In this document: positions 52,650 through 62,430 of the stretch, piece by piece | Layout of the letters: each line of letters begins with the position of its first letter | How positions within the stretch are numbered: position 1 is the first letter of the stretch | From: Runella slithyformis DSM 19594 | GTDB lineage: Bacteria > Bacteroidota > Bacteroidia > Cytophagales > Spirosomataceae | Length of the DNA stretch: 64,000 bases | NCBI RefSeq assembly: GCF_000218895.1 | Contig: NC_015703.1 | Span: forward strand, 4,353,001 to 4,417,000 | Reading direction: 5' to 3' | The notes under the pieces: model-generated | The model's input: only the letters and a program-made list of their open reading frames with translations | Database searches by the model: none | Told to the model about the DNA's origin: nothing | Position numbers and translations under genes: made by a program

Positions 52650-53885
52650 ATGAAAAATACAATTACCGAATCTGCTTCCTCCAACCGTTTGCTCAGCTTG
52701 CCCGTGATCGTATCTGCCTTGGGCTATTTCGTCGATGTCTATGATCTGATCGTATTCAACATTGTGCGCGTACCGAGCCTGAAAAGCCTGGGCCTGAGTC
52801 CCGAAGAAGTGTCGAGTGTGGGGGCAACGATCTACAATTGGCAGCAGGCCGGTCTGCTTTTGGGGGGGATTCTGTGGGGGATTCTGGCCGATAAACGCGG
52901 TCGACTTTCGGTGTTGTTTGGCTCTATCATCATGTATTCGTTGGCCAATATTCTCTGCGGTTTTGTACAAACGCCCATCATGTATGGAGTTTTACGCTTT
53001 ATCGCCGGGGTAGGCTTGGCGGGAGAATTGGGGGCCGGGCTGACACTGGTGGCTGAAATATTGCCCAAACATCTACGTGGATACGGCTCTTCGATCGTGG
53101 CGAGTGTGGGGCTTTTAGGCGCGGTGGTGGCCTTTTTGACCAATTCGTGGTTTGACTGGAGGACCACCTATTTTGCGGGTGGCGGTTTAGGCTTAGCATT
53201 GCTGCTGCTGCGGGTGCGCGTGTACGAGTCGGGTATGTTTGAGCAGGCCAAGACCCAAAGCTCACAGCGAGGCAGTATGCGCGCGCTGTTTGCCGACAGC
53301 GTCCGTTTTTGGAAATACATGCGCTGCATCGGCGTGGGCGTACCCACCTATTTTGTCATCGGAATTTTGGCTACGTTCAGCAATGAATTTGCCAAAGCGC
53401 TCGGCATCACAGAGGAGATCGTGACCGGACGTTGCGTGATGTACGTTTTTGTCGGAACCGTGGTGGGAGATATGTTCAGCGGCCTGTTGAGCCAATGGCT
53501 CAAATCGCGTCGTATGGCCATCGGAAGTATGACCACCATGACGCTGATAGGCGTTGTTTTTTACCTGTATGGCGGTATAAAACAGGCAAACACTTTCTAT
53601 TTGACCTGTGCCTATCTGGGCTTTTCGATTGGCTACATTGCCATGTTTTTGACCGTGACGGCCGAAAGTTTCGGGACCGATCTGCGGGCTACGGCTACCT
53701 CCACCGTCGCCAATTTTGTGCGGGCCACTACGTTGCTTACCCTGCCGCTGTACCAATACCTTAAACCCGATGTAGGGGCCATTTCGGCGGGAGGTTTGGT
53801 GGCGCTGCTTTGTTTTGTCATTGCGTATCTATCCCTCTTCCTGATGGAAGAAACTTTCCATAAAGACTTAGACTACGTGGAATAA
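52650..53885 (+). CDS. MFS transporter
   Basis: 411 aa from MKNTITESA, chosen over the longer frame from 52527 because the first transmembrane helix (LPVIVSALGYFVDVYDLIVF) follows it at once. Twelve predicted membrane helices; the inter-helix signature GILWGILADKRGRLSVLFGS (the MFS A-motif) is clear. Helix 5 region carries GVGLAGELGAGLTLVAEILP. Substrate unknown; resembles organic-acid or sugar porters. Confidence 0.88.
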   Translation: MKNTITESASSNRLLSLPVIVSALGYFVDVYDLIVFNIVRVPSLKSLGLSPEEVSSVGATIYNWQQAGLLLGGILWGILADKRGRLSVLFGSIIMYSLANILCGFVQTPIMYGVLRFIAGVGLAGELGAGLTLVAEILPKHLRGYGSSIVASVGLLGAVVAFLTNSWFDWRTTYFAGGGLGLALLLLRVRVYESGMFEQAKTQSSQRGSMRALFADSVRFWKYMRCIGVGVPTYFVIGILATFSNEFAKALGITEEIVTGRCVMYVFVGTVVGDMFSGLLSQWLKSRRMAIGSMTTMTLIGVVFYLYGGIKQANTFYLTCAYLGFSIGYIAMFLTVTAESFGTDLRATATSTVANFVRATTLLTLPLYQYLKPDVGAISAGGLVALLCFVIAYLSLFLMEETFHKDLDYVE

Positions 53886-53917
53886 AAGAACTCTTTGTCC
53901 GTTAATGGTAAATAAAG

Positions 53918-53950
53918 CCGGGCGTGCCTTTACAGGTACGCCCGGTTGTT
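53918..53950 (+). terminator. Intrinsic terminator after the MFS gene
   Basis: CCGGGCGTGCC pairs with GGTACGCCCGG (53918-53945, one G-T pair) around TTTACA, followed by TTGTTT. It sits between convergent genes and may serve both. Confidence 0.75.
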
Positions 53951-53988
53951 TCAGTAGGATACATGTTGTGATTCATTACACGGGGGTG

Positions 53989-54369
53989 TTATTTATGCAC
54001 TTCGCCGTGAATAGTTAGGGTCATTAATCCTCCATAAGCATTAGATTCGACGGTTACGGTTTTGTTAAAGAAGCCGATATTAGCCGCATTAAAAGTGGCT
54101 TTGACTGCGCCCGATGCTCCGGGCATAATTGGCTCTTTGGGATATTCCACTCCTGTGCATCCGCACGAGCCGTATGCTTTACTGATGATCAGCGGAGCTT
54201 CGCCTTTGTTGGTGAATTTAAACTCGGTTGTCACGGGTTTTCCCTGTGTGATTTGGCCGAAGTTATGCTCGGTCTCTACCCAGCGAAACGCAGCCGCAGC
54301 CGCACCGGCAAATACGACCGACGTCGCAATAAACAGAAGTGGTCCTAAAAGAAGAGTTACTTTTTTCAT
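53989..54369 (-). CDS. DUF1573 exported protein
   Basis: 126 aa. Signal peptide (MKKVTLLLGPLLFIATSVVF, then AGAAAAAF), followed by one DUF1573 immunoglobulin-like module: EHNFGQITQGKPVTTEFKFT, NKGEAPLIISKAYGSCGCTG and the final VESNAYGGLMTLTIHGEV. The GSCGCTG cysteine pair is typical. Periplasmic; function unknown. Confidence 0.87.
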   Translation of the reverse strand: MKKVTLLLGPLLFIATSVVFAGAAAAAFRWVETEHNFGQITQGKPVTTEFKFTNKGEAPLIISKAYGSCGCTGVEYPKEPIMPGASGAVKATFNAANIGFFNKTVTVESNAYGGLMTLTIHGEVHK

Positions 54370-54583
54370 TGAAATGAGTCTTTGTATGATTAATTTATTT
54401 TTGTCAATCGACAGGTCAAAAGTACCGGCTTTGGGTGGATGCAGGTGTTAATAAAAACTCAAGTTTTGTTAATGGATCGTTAATCTCCGGATAAGAATCT
54501 GCATACGTCCTGTATTTCTATGTAATTTTTAGTTAATATTGCCAACAGGCATTTATTTATAACCCGTAGGCCTGCATCTGTTT

Positions 54584-55831
54584 ATGTCAAGAACCACCAT
54601 ACGCCTTCTGGTCATTCTCTCCACTTTATCCATCGTCGGTGTCATTGTGACTCAAATCTATTGGGTGAGAAAAGCCTTGGCAATGCGTGAGCGACAGTTC
54701 AATCAGCAGGTACACGTATCCCTTCAGGAAGTGGCGGAAGAGCTGGCCCGGCTCAATGCGGTGATGCTGCATAATAATCCCGTAGAGCAGCTTACTTCGA
54801 ATTACTTTTTGGTCAATACGAACTCAATGGTTGACCCCGGAATTCTGGAACATTACCTGAAAAGCAGTTTTGTTAAACACAATATCATTACCGATTTTGA
54901 GGTCGGAATCTACGATTGTGCCACCAATAAAATGTTTTACGGCGTAGCGTTGAGCACCCGGAATGAACGCAGGATGCCCACTCAAACAGCCCATTGGCTG
55001 AAGTCAAATAAATATCCCTATTATTTTGGTGTACGTTTTTCCGGCCAGAACAATGCCGTCATCAACGACCTTAAAGGCTGGATATGGTCGTCGCTTTTGG
55101 TGCTGATCGCGGTGGTCTTTTTTGGGTATGCCCTGTTTGTGATCTTACGGCAAAAGCAGTTGACAGAAGTGCAGCGTGACTTTATCAACAACATGACCCA
55201 CGAGTTACAAACGCCCATTGCCACGATTCGAATCGCGGCCGATGTACTCAATACCCCCGCTATCAAAGACCAGCCCGAACGACTGAAAAAATATTCTGAA
55301 ATTATTAAGGAAGAAGCGCTTCGCCTGCAAACACAGGTAGAAACGGTGCTGAATATGGCCAAGGCTGAAAAAAACAAGTTGCCGCTGAATATTGAGTGGC
55401 TGGATGTCCATCAGATCATCAGTTTGTTAGTGACCAAATATGAAAATAATCTGAGCGTTCAGCTGAAAGCCACGGAACCTTATATTCATGCTGATCGAAT
55501 GCATTTAACCAACGCCATTACCAATTTATTGGATAATGCCTTTAAATACACCCCCGAAAATCCCGTTATTCAATTAAAGACGTTCAATGAAAATGGATCC
55601 TTGGTGGTGTCGGTCAAAGACAATGGCATAGGAATTGCACCGGAACACCGGAGTAAAGTCTTTAAAAAGTTTTACCGGGTTCCTACCGGCAATGTCCACA
55701 ATGTGAAAGGTTTTGGCATCGGCCTGAGTTATGTGCATCAAATTGCGAAAGCCCATCATTGGAAACTGCAACTTGACAGCGAAGAAGGGAAAGGAAGTGA
55801 ATTTAAAATTTCCATCCCTCTGAAAAAGTAG
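54584..55831 (+). CDS. Sensor histidine kinase (HisKA type)
   Basis: 415 aa. Two membrane helices (LLVILSTLSIVGVIVTQIYW near the start; WSSLLVLIAVVFFGYALFVI at about 167-186) enclose a sensor region of about 140 residues. H-box INNMTHELQTPIATIRIAAD (phospho-His), N-box AITNLLDNAFKYTPEN and G boxes DNGIGIAPEH and GFGIGLSYVHQI. The OmpR-type regulator lies 99 bases downstream, so together they form a two-component system. Confidence 0.92.
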   Translation: MSRTTIRLLVILSTLSIVGVIVTQIYWVRKALAMRERQFNQQVHVSLQEVAEELARLNAVMLHNNPVEQLTSNYFLVNTNSMVDPGILEHYLKSSFVKHNIITDFEVGIYDCATNKMFYGVALSTRNERRMPTQTAHWLKSNKYPYYFGVRFSGQNNAVINDLKGWIWSSLLVLIAVVFFGYALFVILRQKQLTEVQRDFINNMTHELQTPIATIRIAADVLNTPAIKDQPERLKKYSEIIKEEALRLQTQVETVLNMAKAEKNKLPLNIEWLDVHQIISLLVTKYENNLSVQLKATEPYIHADRMHLTNAITNLLDNAFKYTPENPVIQLKTFNENGSLVVSVKDNGIGIAPEHRSKVFKKFYRVPTGNVHNVKGFGIGLSYVHQIAKAHHWKLQLDSEEGKGSEFKISIPLKK

Positions 55832-55930
55832 GAGCGAACCCGCAGTGGCGGCAACGCCCGAAACACCGTCCCCGGCACCGCCCTTTCATGCAACGGATAA
55901 CCTAAAGAACCATTAACTTATTTTCTGAAA

Positions 55931-56629
55931 ATGCCTCGTATTCTGTATGTGGAAGATGACCCGAATTTGGGTTTTGTGACCAAAGACAACCTTGAACTTC
56001 ACCACTATGACATCGTCCATTGTACGGATGGATTACAGGCGTTGGAAACGTTTCAGAAAAACGCCTCCTTCGATCTGTGTGTATTGGACGTGATGTTGCC
56101 GCACCTTGATGGATTTACGTTAGCGCAAAAAATACGTCAGCAGGATACGCAGGTGCCCATTCTTTTTTTAACGGCGCGGGCGATGCAGGAAGATAAGATT
56201 TATGGCCTCCGGCTCGGGGCCGACGATTACCTGACCAAGCCGTTCAGCATGGAAGAATTGCTCCTTAAAATGGAGATTTTCTTGCGCCGAAGTCAGAAAA
56301 ATCAAGGGGCTGAATCCAACAGCAAGCCAATTTTCGGCGTGCTGCACGTGGGAAACTACCTCTTTGATTTTGAAAAACTATACCTTCAGATTAACGAAAA
56401 AATGCAGGACCTGACCTTTCGGGAGGCCGAAGTGCTGCGCTACCTGGCTGAGCGCCCCAATCAGGTCATTAGGCGCGAAGACCTCCTCAAAGCTATTTGG
56501 GGTGATGATGATTATTTTATGGGGCGCAGCCTCGACGTGTTCGTGTCGCGCCTGCGCAAGTACCTCTGCGAAGACCCCAATATTAAAATTGAAGGAATCC
56601 ACGGCGTGGGGTTTCGGATGCGGTGGTAA
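55931..56629 (+). CDS. OmpR-family response regulator
   Basis: 232 aa. Receiver: VEDDPNLGF, phospho-Asp in LCVLDVMLPHLDGF, DDYLTKPFSMEELL. C-terminal winged helix (EVLRYLAERPNQVIRREDLL, then FVSRLRKYLCEDPNIKIEGI and HGVGFRM). Partner of the kinase just upstream. Confidence 0.94.
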   Translation: MPRILYVEDDPNLGFVTKDNLELHHYDIVHCTDGLQALETFQKNASFDLCVLDVMLPHLDGFTLAQKIRQQDTQVPILFLTARAMQEDKIYGLRLGADDYLTKPFSMEELLLKMEIFLRRSQKNQGAESNSKPIFGVLHVGNYLFDFEKLYLQINEKMQDLTFREAEVLRYLAERPNQVIRREDLLKAIWGDDDYFMGRSLDVFVSRLRKYLCEDPNIKIEGIHGVGFRMRW

Positions 56630-56634
56630 AAAAG

Positions 56635-57513
56635 CTATTTCTTTCTGCGCAGGTCGGAGGCGTTGTAATTCATTTTTTTCTTGAAAATTCTCGAAAAATA
56701 AAACTCTGATTCGAAACCTGACCGGTAGGCGATCTCCGCCAATGTCATATTGGTTTCCTGAATAAGTTGCTCCGCTTTTCGCAGTTTAAACGTCAGATGG
56801 TATTGATTGGGGGAGGTGCCGAGTACTTCTTTAAACGTTTTGCGAAACCAGATATAGCTCAAATTAAAGCCTTTTGCCAGCGCTTCAAAGTCAATGTCTT
56901 TGTCCCAATTTTGGTGAATTTCGTTTCGGATCTTATCAATGATCTCTTCTTTGCGCGACATTTTGCGGTTAGACAGTAACACCGACGCGTAGACGATTCC
57001 CAATAAGTGAATGAGCAAAAAAGAGGAAAGCTTTTGGAAAAACTCCCCCCGGGCTTCGATCACTTCGATGAGTTTGGAAAATGTCTCTAAAAATTCAGTA
57101 TTGAATCCAACAATGATGATGGGATTTTGCGGATTAAAACATTCCTGTTCTAAGAGATAGTGCGCATACGTACCCGAAAAACCCACCCAATATTCTTCCC
57201 AGCCTGTCGTTTCCTTCGGTCGATACCGGTGCCACACGCCGGGATACAACAGAATAATGGTGCCGGCTTCAATGACCTGAGGCGGCAATCCATTTGCTTC
57301 AAAATAGCCCTCGCCTTTGGAAATGTAGATGATTTGGTATTCTTTCAGACTTCGCCCTTTGTCCCATTCAAAATAATAATCATTGGGATGTTGGATATCG
57401 GGGTAAGGATGATTCGCCGGGTGAATGTTATGGCCTACATTCAGAATATTGATTCCCTGATTCGGTTCATCGGGAGACGACTCTAACGTAAAGTATTTTC
57501 TGAATAATTTCAT
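56635..57513 (-). CDS. AraC-family transcriptional regulator
   Basis: 292 aa. N-terminal cupin-like sensor (NGLPPQVIEAGTIILLYPGV, then WHRYRPKETTGWEEYWVGF) and a C-terminal double helix-turn-helix (FEALAKGFNLSYIWFRKTFK, then TLAEIAYRSGFESEFYFSRI). Divergent from the sugar-isomerase-like gene with 215 bases between starts, so it probably controls that gene in response to a sugar. Confidence 0.92.
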   Translation of the reverse strand: MKLFRKYFTLESSPDEPNQGINILNVGHNIHPANHPYPDIQHPNDYYFEWDKGRSLKEYQIIYISKGEGYFEANGLPPQVIEAGTIILLYPGVWHRYRPKETTGWEEYWVGFSGTYAHYLLEQECFNPQNPIIIVGFNTEFLETFSKLIEVIEARGEFFQKLSSFLLIHLLGIVYASVLLSNRKMSRKEEIIDKIRNEIHQNWDKDIDFEALAKGFNLSYIWFRKTFKEVLGTSPNQYHLTFKLRKAEQLIQETNMTLAEIAYRSGFESEFYFSRIFKKKMNYNASDLRRKK

Positions 57514-57728
57514 ATCAAAAAATGTAAAACAATAATCATAATGGTCATTTGTGGATGGTTAAAAATACCATTTATTTGTGGAATAAGACTATAAATAATC
57601 TGTAATACTGTTTTGTTTCCTAAACGGGCCCCTCTTGATTGTACAATATGATATTTTTATGGTGCGCTATTTCCAAAAAAACATTCGACAACCCTAAGTA
57701 GTTAAATAAGTATAAACCATAACCTTTG

Positions 57729-59162
57729 ATGAAATTGAACACTTCGTTAAAAATTGGACTGTTTGGGATCGGTCTGGATACCTATTGGCCGCAGTTCGAA
57801 GGATTAAAAGAGCGTTTGGAAGGCTATATGGATACCGTTGAGTCCAAACTGGCTGAAGTCCATCCGCATATTGTCAATGTGGGGTTGGTAGATTCACCCG
57901 ATAAGGCGTTTGAGGCGGGCAAACGGTTTAAGACCGAAGATGTGGATATCATTTTTCTGTACGTGACCACTTATGCATTGTCTTCAACGGTTTTGCCGGT
58001 CGTGCAGCGGGCCAAAGTTCCCGTGATCATTCTCAATTTATCGCCCGAAGCGGCCATTGATTATGCCTCTTTCAACGCCATGACTGACCGGACCCAAATG
58101 ACGGGCGAATGGCTGGCCTACTGCTCGGCCTGTCCGGTGCCTGAGTTGGCCAATGTCTTCCATCGGGTAGGGATCAACTTCCATCAAATTACAGGCATGT
58201 TGCACAATGACCCCGAAACGTGGCAGGAAATCAGTGAGTGGGTGCAGGCCGCCAAGGTGGCCAACATCATGGCCTACAATCGCTTGGGTTGTATGGGGCA
58301 TTATTACAGCGGAATGCTGGATATTTATTCGGACCTGACGCAACAGTACGCACACTTTGGCGGACACATTGAACTGTTGGAAGTGGAAGAGTTGGCCGAA
58401 TTACGGAAAGAAGTCAGTAGGGCCGAAGCCGCCGACCGTCTTCAATTATTTCATGAAACCTTTGATATTCAGTTGGATTGTCCGCTCGAAGAGTTGGAAA
58501 AAGCGGCTGTTACGTCGGTGGCGTTGGAGCGTTTGGTGGCAAAGCATCAACTGGGCTCCATGGCCTATTACTACAAGGGCACGGGAAATCCGGAGAATGA
58601 GGAGGCGATCGCTTCCATTATTTTGGGTAACTCCTTATTGACCGCCAACGGTGTGCCCGTAGCGGGTGAATACGAGATCAAAAACGCCCAAGCCATGAAG
58701 ATCATGGACAGCTTTGGCGCGGGTGGCTCATTTACGGAGTATTACGCCATGGATTTTACGGACGATGTGGTGCTGATGGGACACGACGGCCCCGGACACA
58801 TTGCCATTGCCGAAGGCAAAACCAAAGTACGTCCCCTGAAAGTATACCACGGCAAAGTGGGCAAGGGCGTTTCGGTCGAAATGAGCGTCAAAAACGGTCC
58901 CGTGACGTTGTTGTCGGTCGTGGAAAAACGCGGCGGCGGACTGATGCTGCTTGTGGCCGAGGCAGAATCGGTCGCCGGGCCGATCTTAGAGATCGGCAAT
59001 ACCAACAGCCGGTATAAATTTTCCATCGGTGCCCGTCAATTTGTAAACGGTTGGAACAGTCACGGACCCGCGCATCATTGTGCCATCGGGATCGGTCACA
59101 TCAGTTCCAAAATTGAAAAATTAGGCGCCTTGTTGGGAATGGAAGTACGAAAGGTGTGCTGA
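57729..59162 (+). CDS. L-arabinose/L-fucose isomerase-like protein
   Basis: 477 aa from ATG 57729 (a TTG precedes it). Long alpha/beta enzyme with the isomerase-superfamily features: FKTEDVDIIFLYVTTYALSS, MAYNRLGCMGHYYSGMLDIY, AYYYKGTGNPENEEAIASII, GSFTEYYAMDFTDDVVLMGH and a C-terminal WNSHGPAHHCAIGIGH with paired His that fit the metal site. Aldose-ketose isomerisation is likely. The sugar is unknown; the divergent AraC gene suggests inducible sugar use. Confidence 0.85.
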   Translation: MKLNTSLKIGLFGIGLDTYWPQFEGLKERLEGYMDTVESKLAEVHPHIVNVGLVDSPDKAFEAGKRFKTEDVDIIFLYVTTYALSSTVLPVVQRAKVPVIILNLSPEAAIDYASFNAMTDRTQMTGEWLAYCSACPVPELANVFHRVGINFHQITGMLHNDPETWQEISEWVQAAKVANIMAYNRLGCMGHYYSGMLDIYSDLTQQYAHFGGHIELLEVEELAELRKEVSRAEAADRLQLFHETFDIQLDCPLEELEKAAVTSVALERLVAKHQLGSMAYYYKGTGNPENEEAIASIILGNSLLTANGVPVAGEYEIKNAQAMKIMDSFGAGGSFTEYYAMDFTDDVVLMGHDGPGHIAIAEGKTKVRPLKVYHGKVGKGVSVEMSVKNGPVTLLSVVEKRGGGLMLLVAEAESVAGPILEIGNTNSRYKFSIGARQFVNGWNSHGPAHHCAIGIGHISSKIEKLGALLGMEVRKVC

Positions 59163-59165
59163 GAA

Positions 59166-60533
59166 CTACCGCAGCAATTCCCCAAATACCTCATCCAACT
59201 TCGCGACGGGGATGATCTTAATGTCGTAGTTCTTGAAGATCACCCCTTTGGTGTTGTATTTGGAAATAAATATTTTCTTAAAGCCCAGTTTTTCCGCTTC
59301 GGCAATGCGCCCTTCGATGCGGCTTACGGCACGAACCTCCCCGCCCAGGCCCACTTCTCCCGCAAAACACACCGAAGGCGGCACAAAACCATCTTCAAAG
59401 GATGAGGCAATAGAGGTCACGACGGCTAAATCAATGGCGGGGTCTTCTACGCGCAGGCCACCCGCCACGTTGAGAAAAACGTCTTGGGTACCTAAGCGAA
59501 AACCGCCGCGTTTTTCCAATACGGCCAACAGCATCTGAAGGCGTTTGTTGTCAAATCCCGTGCTGCTGCGCTGCGGGGTTCCGTAGTTGGCTACGCTTAC
59601 CAGCGACTGTATCTCGATCATCAGCGGCCGGTTGCCTTCGAGCATGGAGCCGATGGTAATACCGCTCAATTGCTCTTCGCGCTGCGAGATCAATATCTCC
59701 GAGGGGTTGGTCACCTGACGCAGGCCGGTCCCGAGCATTTCGTAAATCCCCAGTTCTGAGGTGCTTCCGAAGCGGTTTTTGGTGGTACGCAGGATTCGGT
59801 AGGTGGTGTGGCGGTCGCCTTCAAACTGAAGCACGGTATCGACCATGTGCTCCAGGGTTTTGGGCCCGGCAAGGCTGCCGTCTTTGGTAATGTGTCCGAT
59901 CATAAATACCGGCACGCCGCTTTCTTTGGCGTATTTCATCAATTCCGACGCGCACTGACGCACCTGAGATACGCTGCCCGCGCCCGATTCGATGAGCGAC
60001 GATTGCATGGTTTGGATGGAGTCAATGATCAGCACATCCGGATTGAATTCTTCGATTTGGCGGAAGATATTGTCGGTCGACGTTTCCGTTAGAATAAAGC
60101 AATTGTGGTTTTTGGACGTAAGCCGTTCGGCGCGCATCTTGATCTGCTGCTCGCTTTCCTCCCCCGACACGTACAGCACGCGTTGGGTGAGCGTCAGCGC
60201 AATTTGCAGCATCAGTGTCGATTTTCCGATGCCCGGCTCCCCGCCGATGAGCACCAACGAACCCAGCACGATACCGCCGCCCAGGACGCGGTTAAGCTCG
60301 GCATCTATCGTGACAATACGCGGTTCTTCTTCGTATTTTATTTCGACAATGGCTTTGGGTTTGGAGGCCAAGCTCACCGATTTCCACTGCGCCAAGGGCC
60401 CTTTTTTATCTTCTTTTTCGAGAACTTCTTCTACCAAGGTGTTCCATTCGCCGCAGGAGGGGCATCGTCCGAGCCATTTGGGTGACTGATGACCACAACT
60501 TTGACAAAAATAAGCGGTTTTGACTTTAGCCAT
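59166..60533 (-). CDS. radA: DNA repair protein RadA
   Basis: 455 aa, full length. N-terminal zinc finger (CQSCGHQSPKWLGRCPSCGE), RecA-like ATPase with Walker A IGGEPGIGKSTL and VLYVSGEESEQQI, the RadA-specific TKNRFGSTSE motif, and a C-terminal Lon-protease-like domain (LNVAGGLRVEDPAIDLAVVT). Promotes branch migration in recombinational repair. Ends 3 bases before the isomerase stop. Confidence 0.96.
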   Translation of the reverse strand: MAKVKTAYFCQSCGHQSPKWLGRCPSCGEWNTLVEEVLEKEDKKGPLAQWKSVSLASKPKAIVEIKYEEEPRIVTIDAELNRVLGGGIVLGSLVLIGGEPGIGKSTLMLQIALTLTQRVLYVSGEESEQQIKMRAERLTSKNHNCFILTETSTDNIFRQIEEFNPDVLIIDSIQTMQSSLIESGAGSVSQVRQCASELMKYAKESGVPVFMIGHITKDGSLAGPKTLEHMVDTVLQFEGDRHTTYRILRTTKNRFGSTSELGIYEMLGTGLRQVTNPSEILISQREEQLSGITIGSMLEGNRPLMIEIQSLVSVANYGTPQRSSTGFDNKRLQMLLAVLEKRGGFRLGTQDVFLNVAGGLRVEDPAIDLAVVTSIASSFEDGFVPPSVCFAGEVGLGGEVRAVSRIEGRIAEAEKLGFKKIFISKYNTKGVIFKNYDIKIIPVAKLDEVFGELLR

Positions 60534-60730
60534 AGATTTGTTGAAAAATAGGTTTTGACAGTAAACCTACGATTACTAAACACCGTTTGGAAGGAAAAAG
60601 ATTCGGAAAAAGCATAGGTAAGTGAGTACTGTTTGTCGTTTTTTTGACGCAATTAAAGGCCTTTTATGTAACTGTGCGAAATCAGCCTGACCGGTAAAGC
60701 ATTCACCTTTTCTTTAATGTTTCGATGTTT

Positions 60731-61456
60731 TTATTCGGGATTCATGCGCGAAAATGCCTTTTGTAAATCCTCGGGTCCGGCTTTTGCCATGGCGTCACTG
60801 AAACCGAAGGTGATTTCCGTTTTCCCCTGTTTCAGTTGCTCAAAAACGGCCTCAATGAACGCGCTGACGGGAGGGGCCTGATCGTGTAAGCCTTTGCCGC
60901 CCAGGTCGGTGTTTAATGCAGGAGGAATCAACTCAATGACCTCGATCCCGTTGGATTTCAGGAGGTGCCTCAGCGAAAGGGTAAAGGAATGAAAAAACGC
61001 CTTCGTGGCCGAATACACCGGTACTTTGGTCAAGGGTACAAACGACAGTCCCGACGTAACGTTGATGATCGTTTGTACCGAGGGGAGCTGCATAAAAAGT
61101 GAAGCCAGATGCAGCGGGGCTTCAATGTTGATGGCAATCTCGCTTTGGGCCCGCTGAAAAAAGTCCGGGTCAGCGATCGACATCCAATTCTGAATGCCGG
61201 CGTTGTTGACCAGCACATTTACGTCGCTGTGGTTCGCAGAGATCCATTGAAAAAGGGCTTCCCGTTCTTCCGCCAAGGCCAGATCGCATTGTTTGGTTAT
61301 AACGGAGGGAAATTTGTCAACTACTTCCTGTAAGGCATCTGCCCGCCGCCCGCAAATGATGACGGTATTCTTCTCCTGCAAAAAGCGTTCGACCAGCCCG
61401 AGCCCAATGCCTGAAGCGCCGCCCGTAATTAAAATGGTATTGTTTGATATATTCAT
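60731..61456 (-). CDS. SDR-family oxidoreductase (DltE-like)
   Basis: 241 aa classical short-chain dehydrogenase. Cofactor motif ILITGGASGIGLGLVERFLQ, NNAG at about residue 86, catalytic Ser in VTSGLSFV and Tyr-Lys in VYSATKAFFHSF. Resembles DltE-type SDRs. The substrate is unknown. Confidence 0.9.
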   Translation of the reverse strand: MNISNNTILITGGASGIGLGLVERFLQEKNTVIICGRRADALQEVVDKFPSVITKQCDLALAEEREALFQWISANHSDVNVLVNNAGIQNWMSIADPDFFQRAQSEIAINIEAPLHLASLFMQLPSVQTIINVTSGLSFVPLTKVPVYSATKAFFHSFTLSLRHLLKSNGIEVIELIPPALNTDLGGKGLHDQAPPVSAFIEAVFEQLKQGKTEITFGFSDAMAKAGPEDLQKAFSRMNPE

Positions 61457-61646
61457 GGTTATTGTTAGAATTTCAGAGGGATTGCGTCAGCAAATGTAAG
61501 TGCCTGTTCGAAGTATATCGCCACCGTGAAGAAAACAAATTGCGTAAATGGAAAAAAAGAAGGGGAAGCACGACGAACTGTGCGTTGCTGTTGCCTAAGT
61601 TGCGAAGTTTTTCAATCTTTGTCCCTTCAACTTTAACCCGCTGAAA

Positions 61647-62306
61647 ATGCTGAAAGCCCGCCAAATTGTACGTAAATACGGAAATCTATCCGTTTTGAAA
61701 GGCATTGATTTAGAGATCAATAAAGGAGAGCTTGTCACGATCGTGGGCGCTTCCGGGGCGGGAAAAAGCACCCTGCTGCACATTTTAGGGACGCTCGACC
61801 GACCCGATGCGGGGCAGGTGTTTATCAACGATACCGACGTTTTTGCCCTCAAAGAAAAAGACCTGGCCGCTTTTCGCAACCATACCATTGGCTTTGTGTT
61901 TCAGTTTCACCATTTACTGCCCGAATTTACGGCCCTGGAAAATGTGTGTATGCCGGCATTTATTGACACCAAAAGTGACGAAACGGAAGTGAAAAAACGA
62001 GCGGGGGAGTTGCTGGAAATGCTGGGGCTGAAAGACCGCTTGGGAAATTTACCTTCCCAATTGTCGGGCGGAGAGCAGCAGCGGGTGGCCGTGGCGCGGG
62101 CCTTAATTAATAATCCTGCCATTATTTTTGCCGACGAGCCGAGCGGCAACCTCGATTCCCGTAACGCCGAAGACCTGCATCAATTGTTTTTTCGCCTGCG
62201 CAATGACCTCGGACAGACCTTTGTCATCGTGACCCACAACGAACACCTCGCCAACCTCGCCGACCGCAAACTGGAAATGATCGACGGCGGCCTGGCCCAC
62301 CCGTAG
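61647..62306 (+). CDS. lolD: ABC transporter ATP-binding protein, LolD-like
   Basis: 219 aa. Walker [18 protein letters not shown]-loop [18 protein letters not shown], signature [15 protein letters not shown], Walker [15 protein letters not shown]-loop VTHNEHL. The [14 protein letters not shown] stretch and size are those of LolD, the ATPase of lipoprotein release, or of the related MacB/FtsE group. Its TAG stop is made by the first bases of the repeat that follows. lolC/E partners are not adjacent. Confidence 0.88.
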   Translation: MLKARQIVRKYGNLSVLKGIDLEINKGELVTIVGASGAGKSTLLHILGTLDRPDAGQVFINDTDVFALKEKDLAAFRNHTIGFVFQFHHLLPEFTALENVCMPAFIDTKSDETEVKKRAGELLEMLGLKDRLGNLPSQLSGGEQQRVAVARALINNPAIIFADEPSGNLDSRNAEDLHQLFFRLRNDLGQTFVIVTHNEHLANLADRKLEMIDGGLAHP

Positions 62307-62361
62307 GGGCAGGCTTTACGTCTGCCCGGCTTTACGTCTGCCCGGCTTTACGTCTGCCTGG
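62303..62361. repeat. GTAGGGGCAGGC repeat with tandem 16-mers
   Basis: Begins GTAGGGGCAGGC at 62303, where TAG is the lolD stop. Three tandem 16-base units GGCTTTACGTCTGCCC follow (62312-62327, 62328-62343, 62344-62359; the last differs at its final base). GGGCAG and CTGCCC arms make it palindromic. Related to 47418-47457. Confidence 0.85.
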
Positions 62362-62430
62362 GCTGTTGCTGAAAGGCTGTTGTCCAAAAAACGTTGGGCG
62401 ATCGTTGTTTTACGAGGGCCCTTTCAGGGG

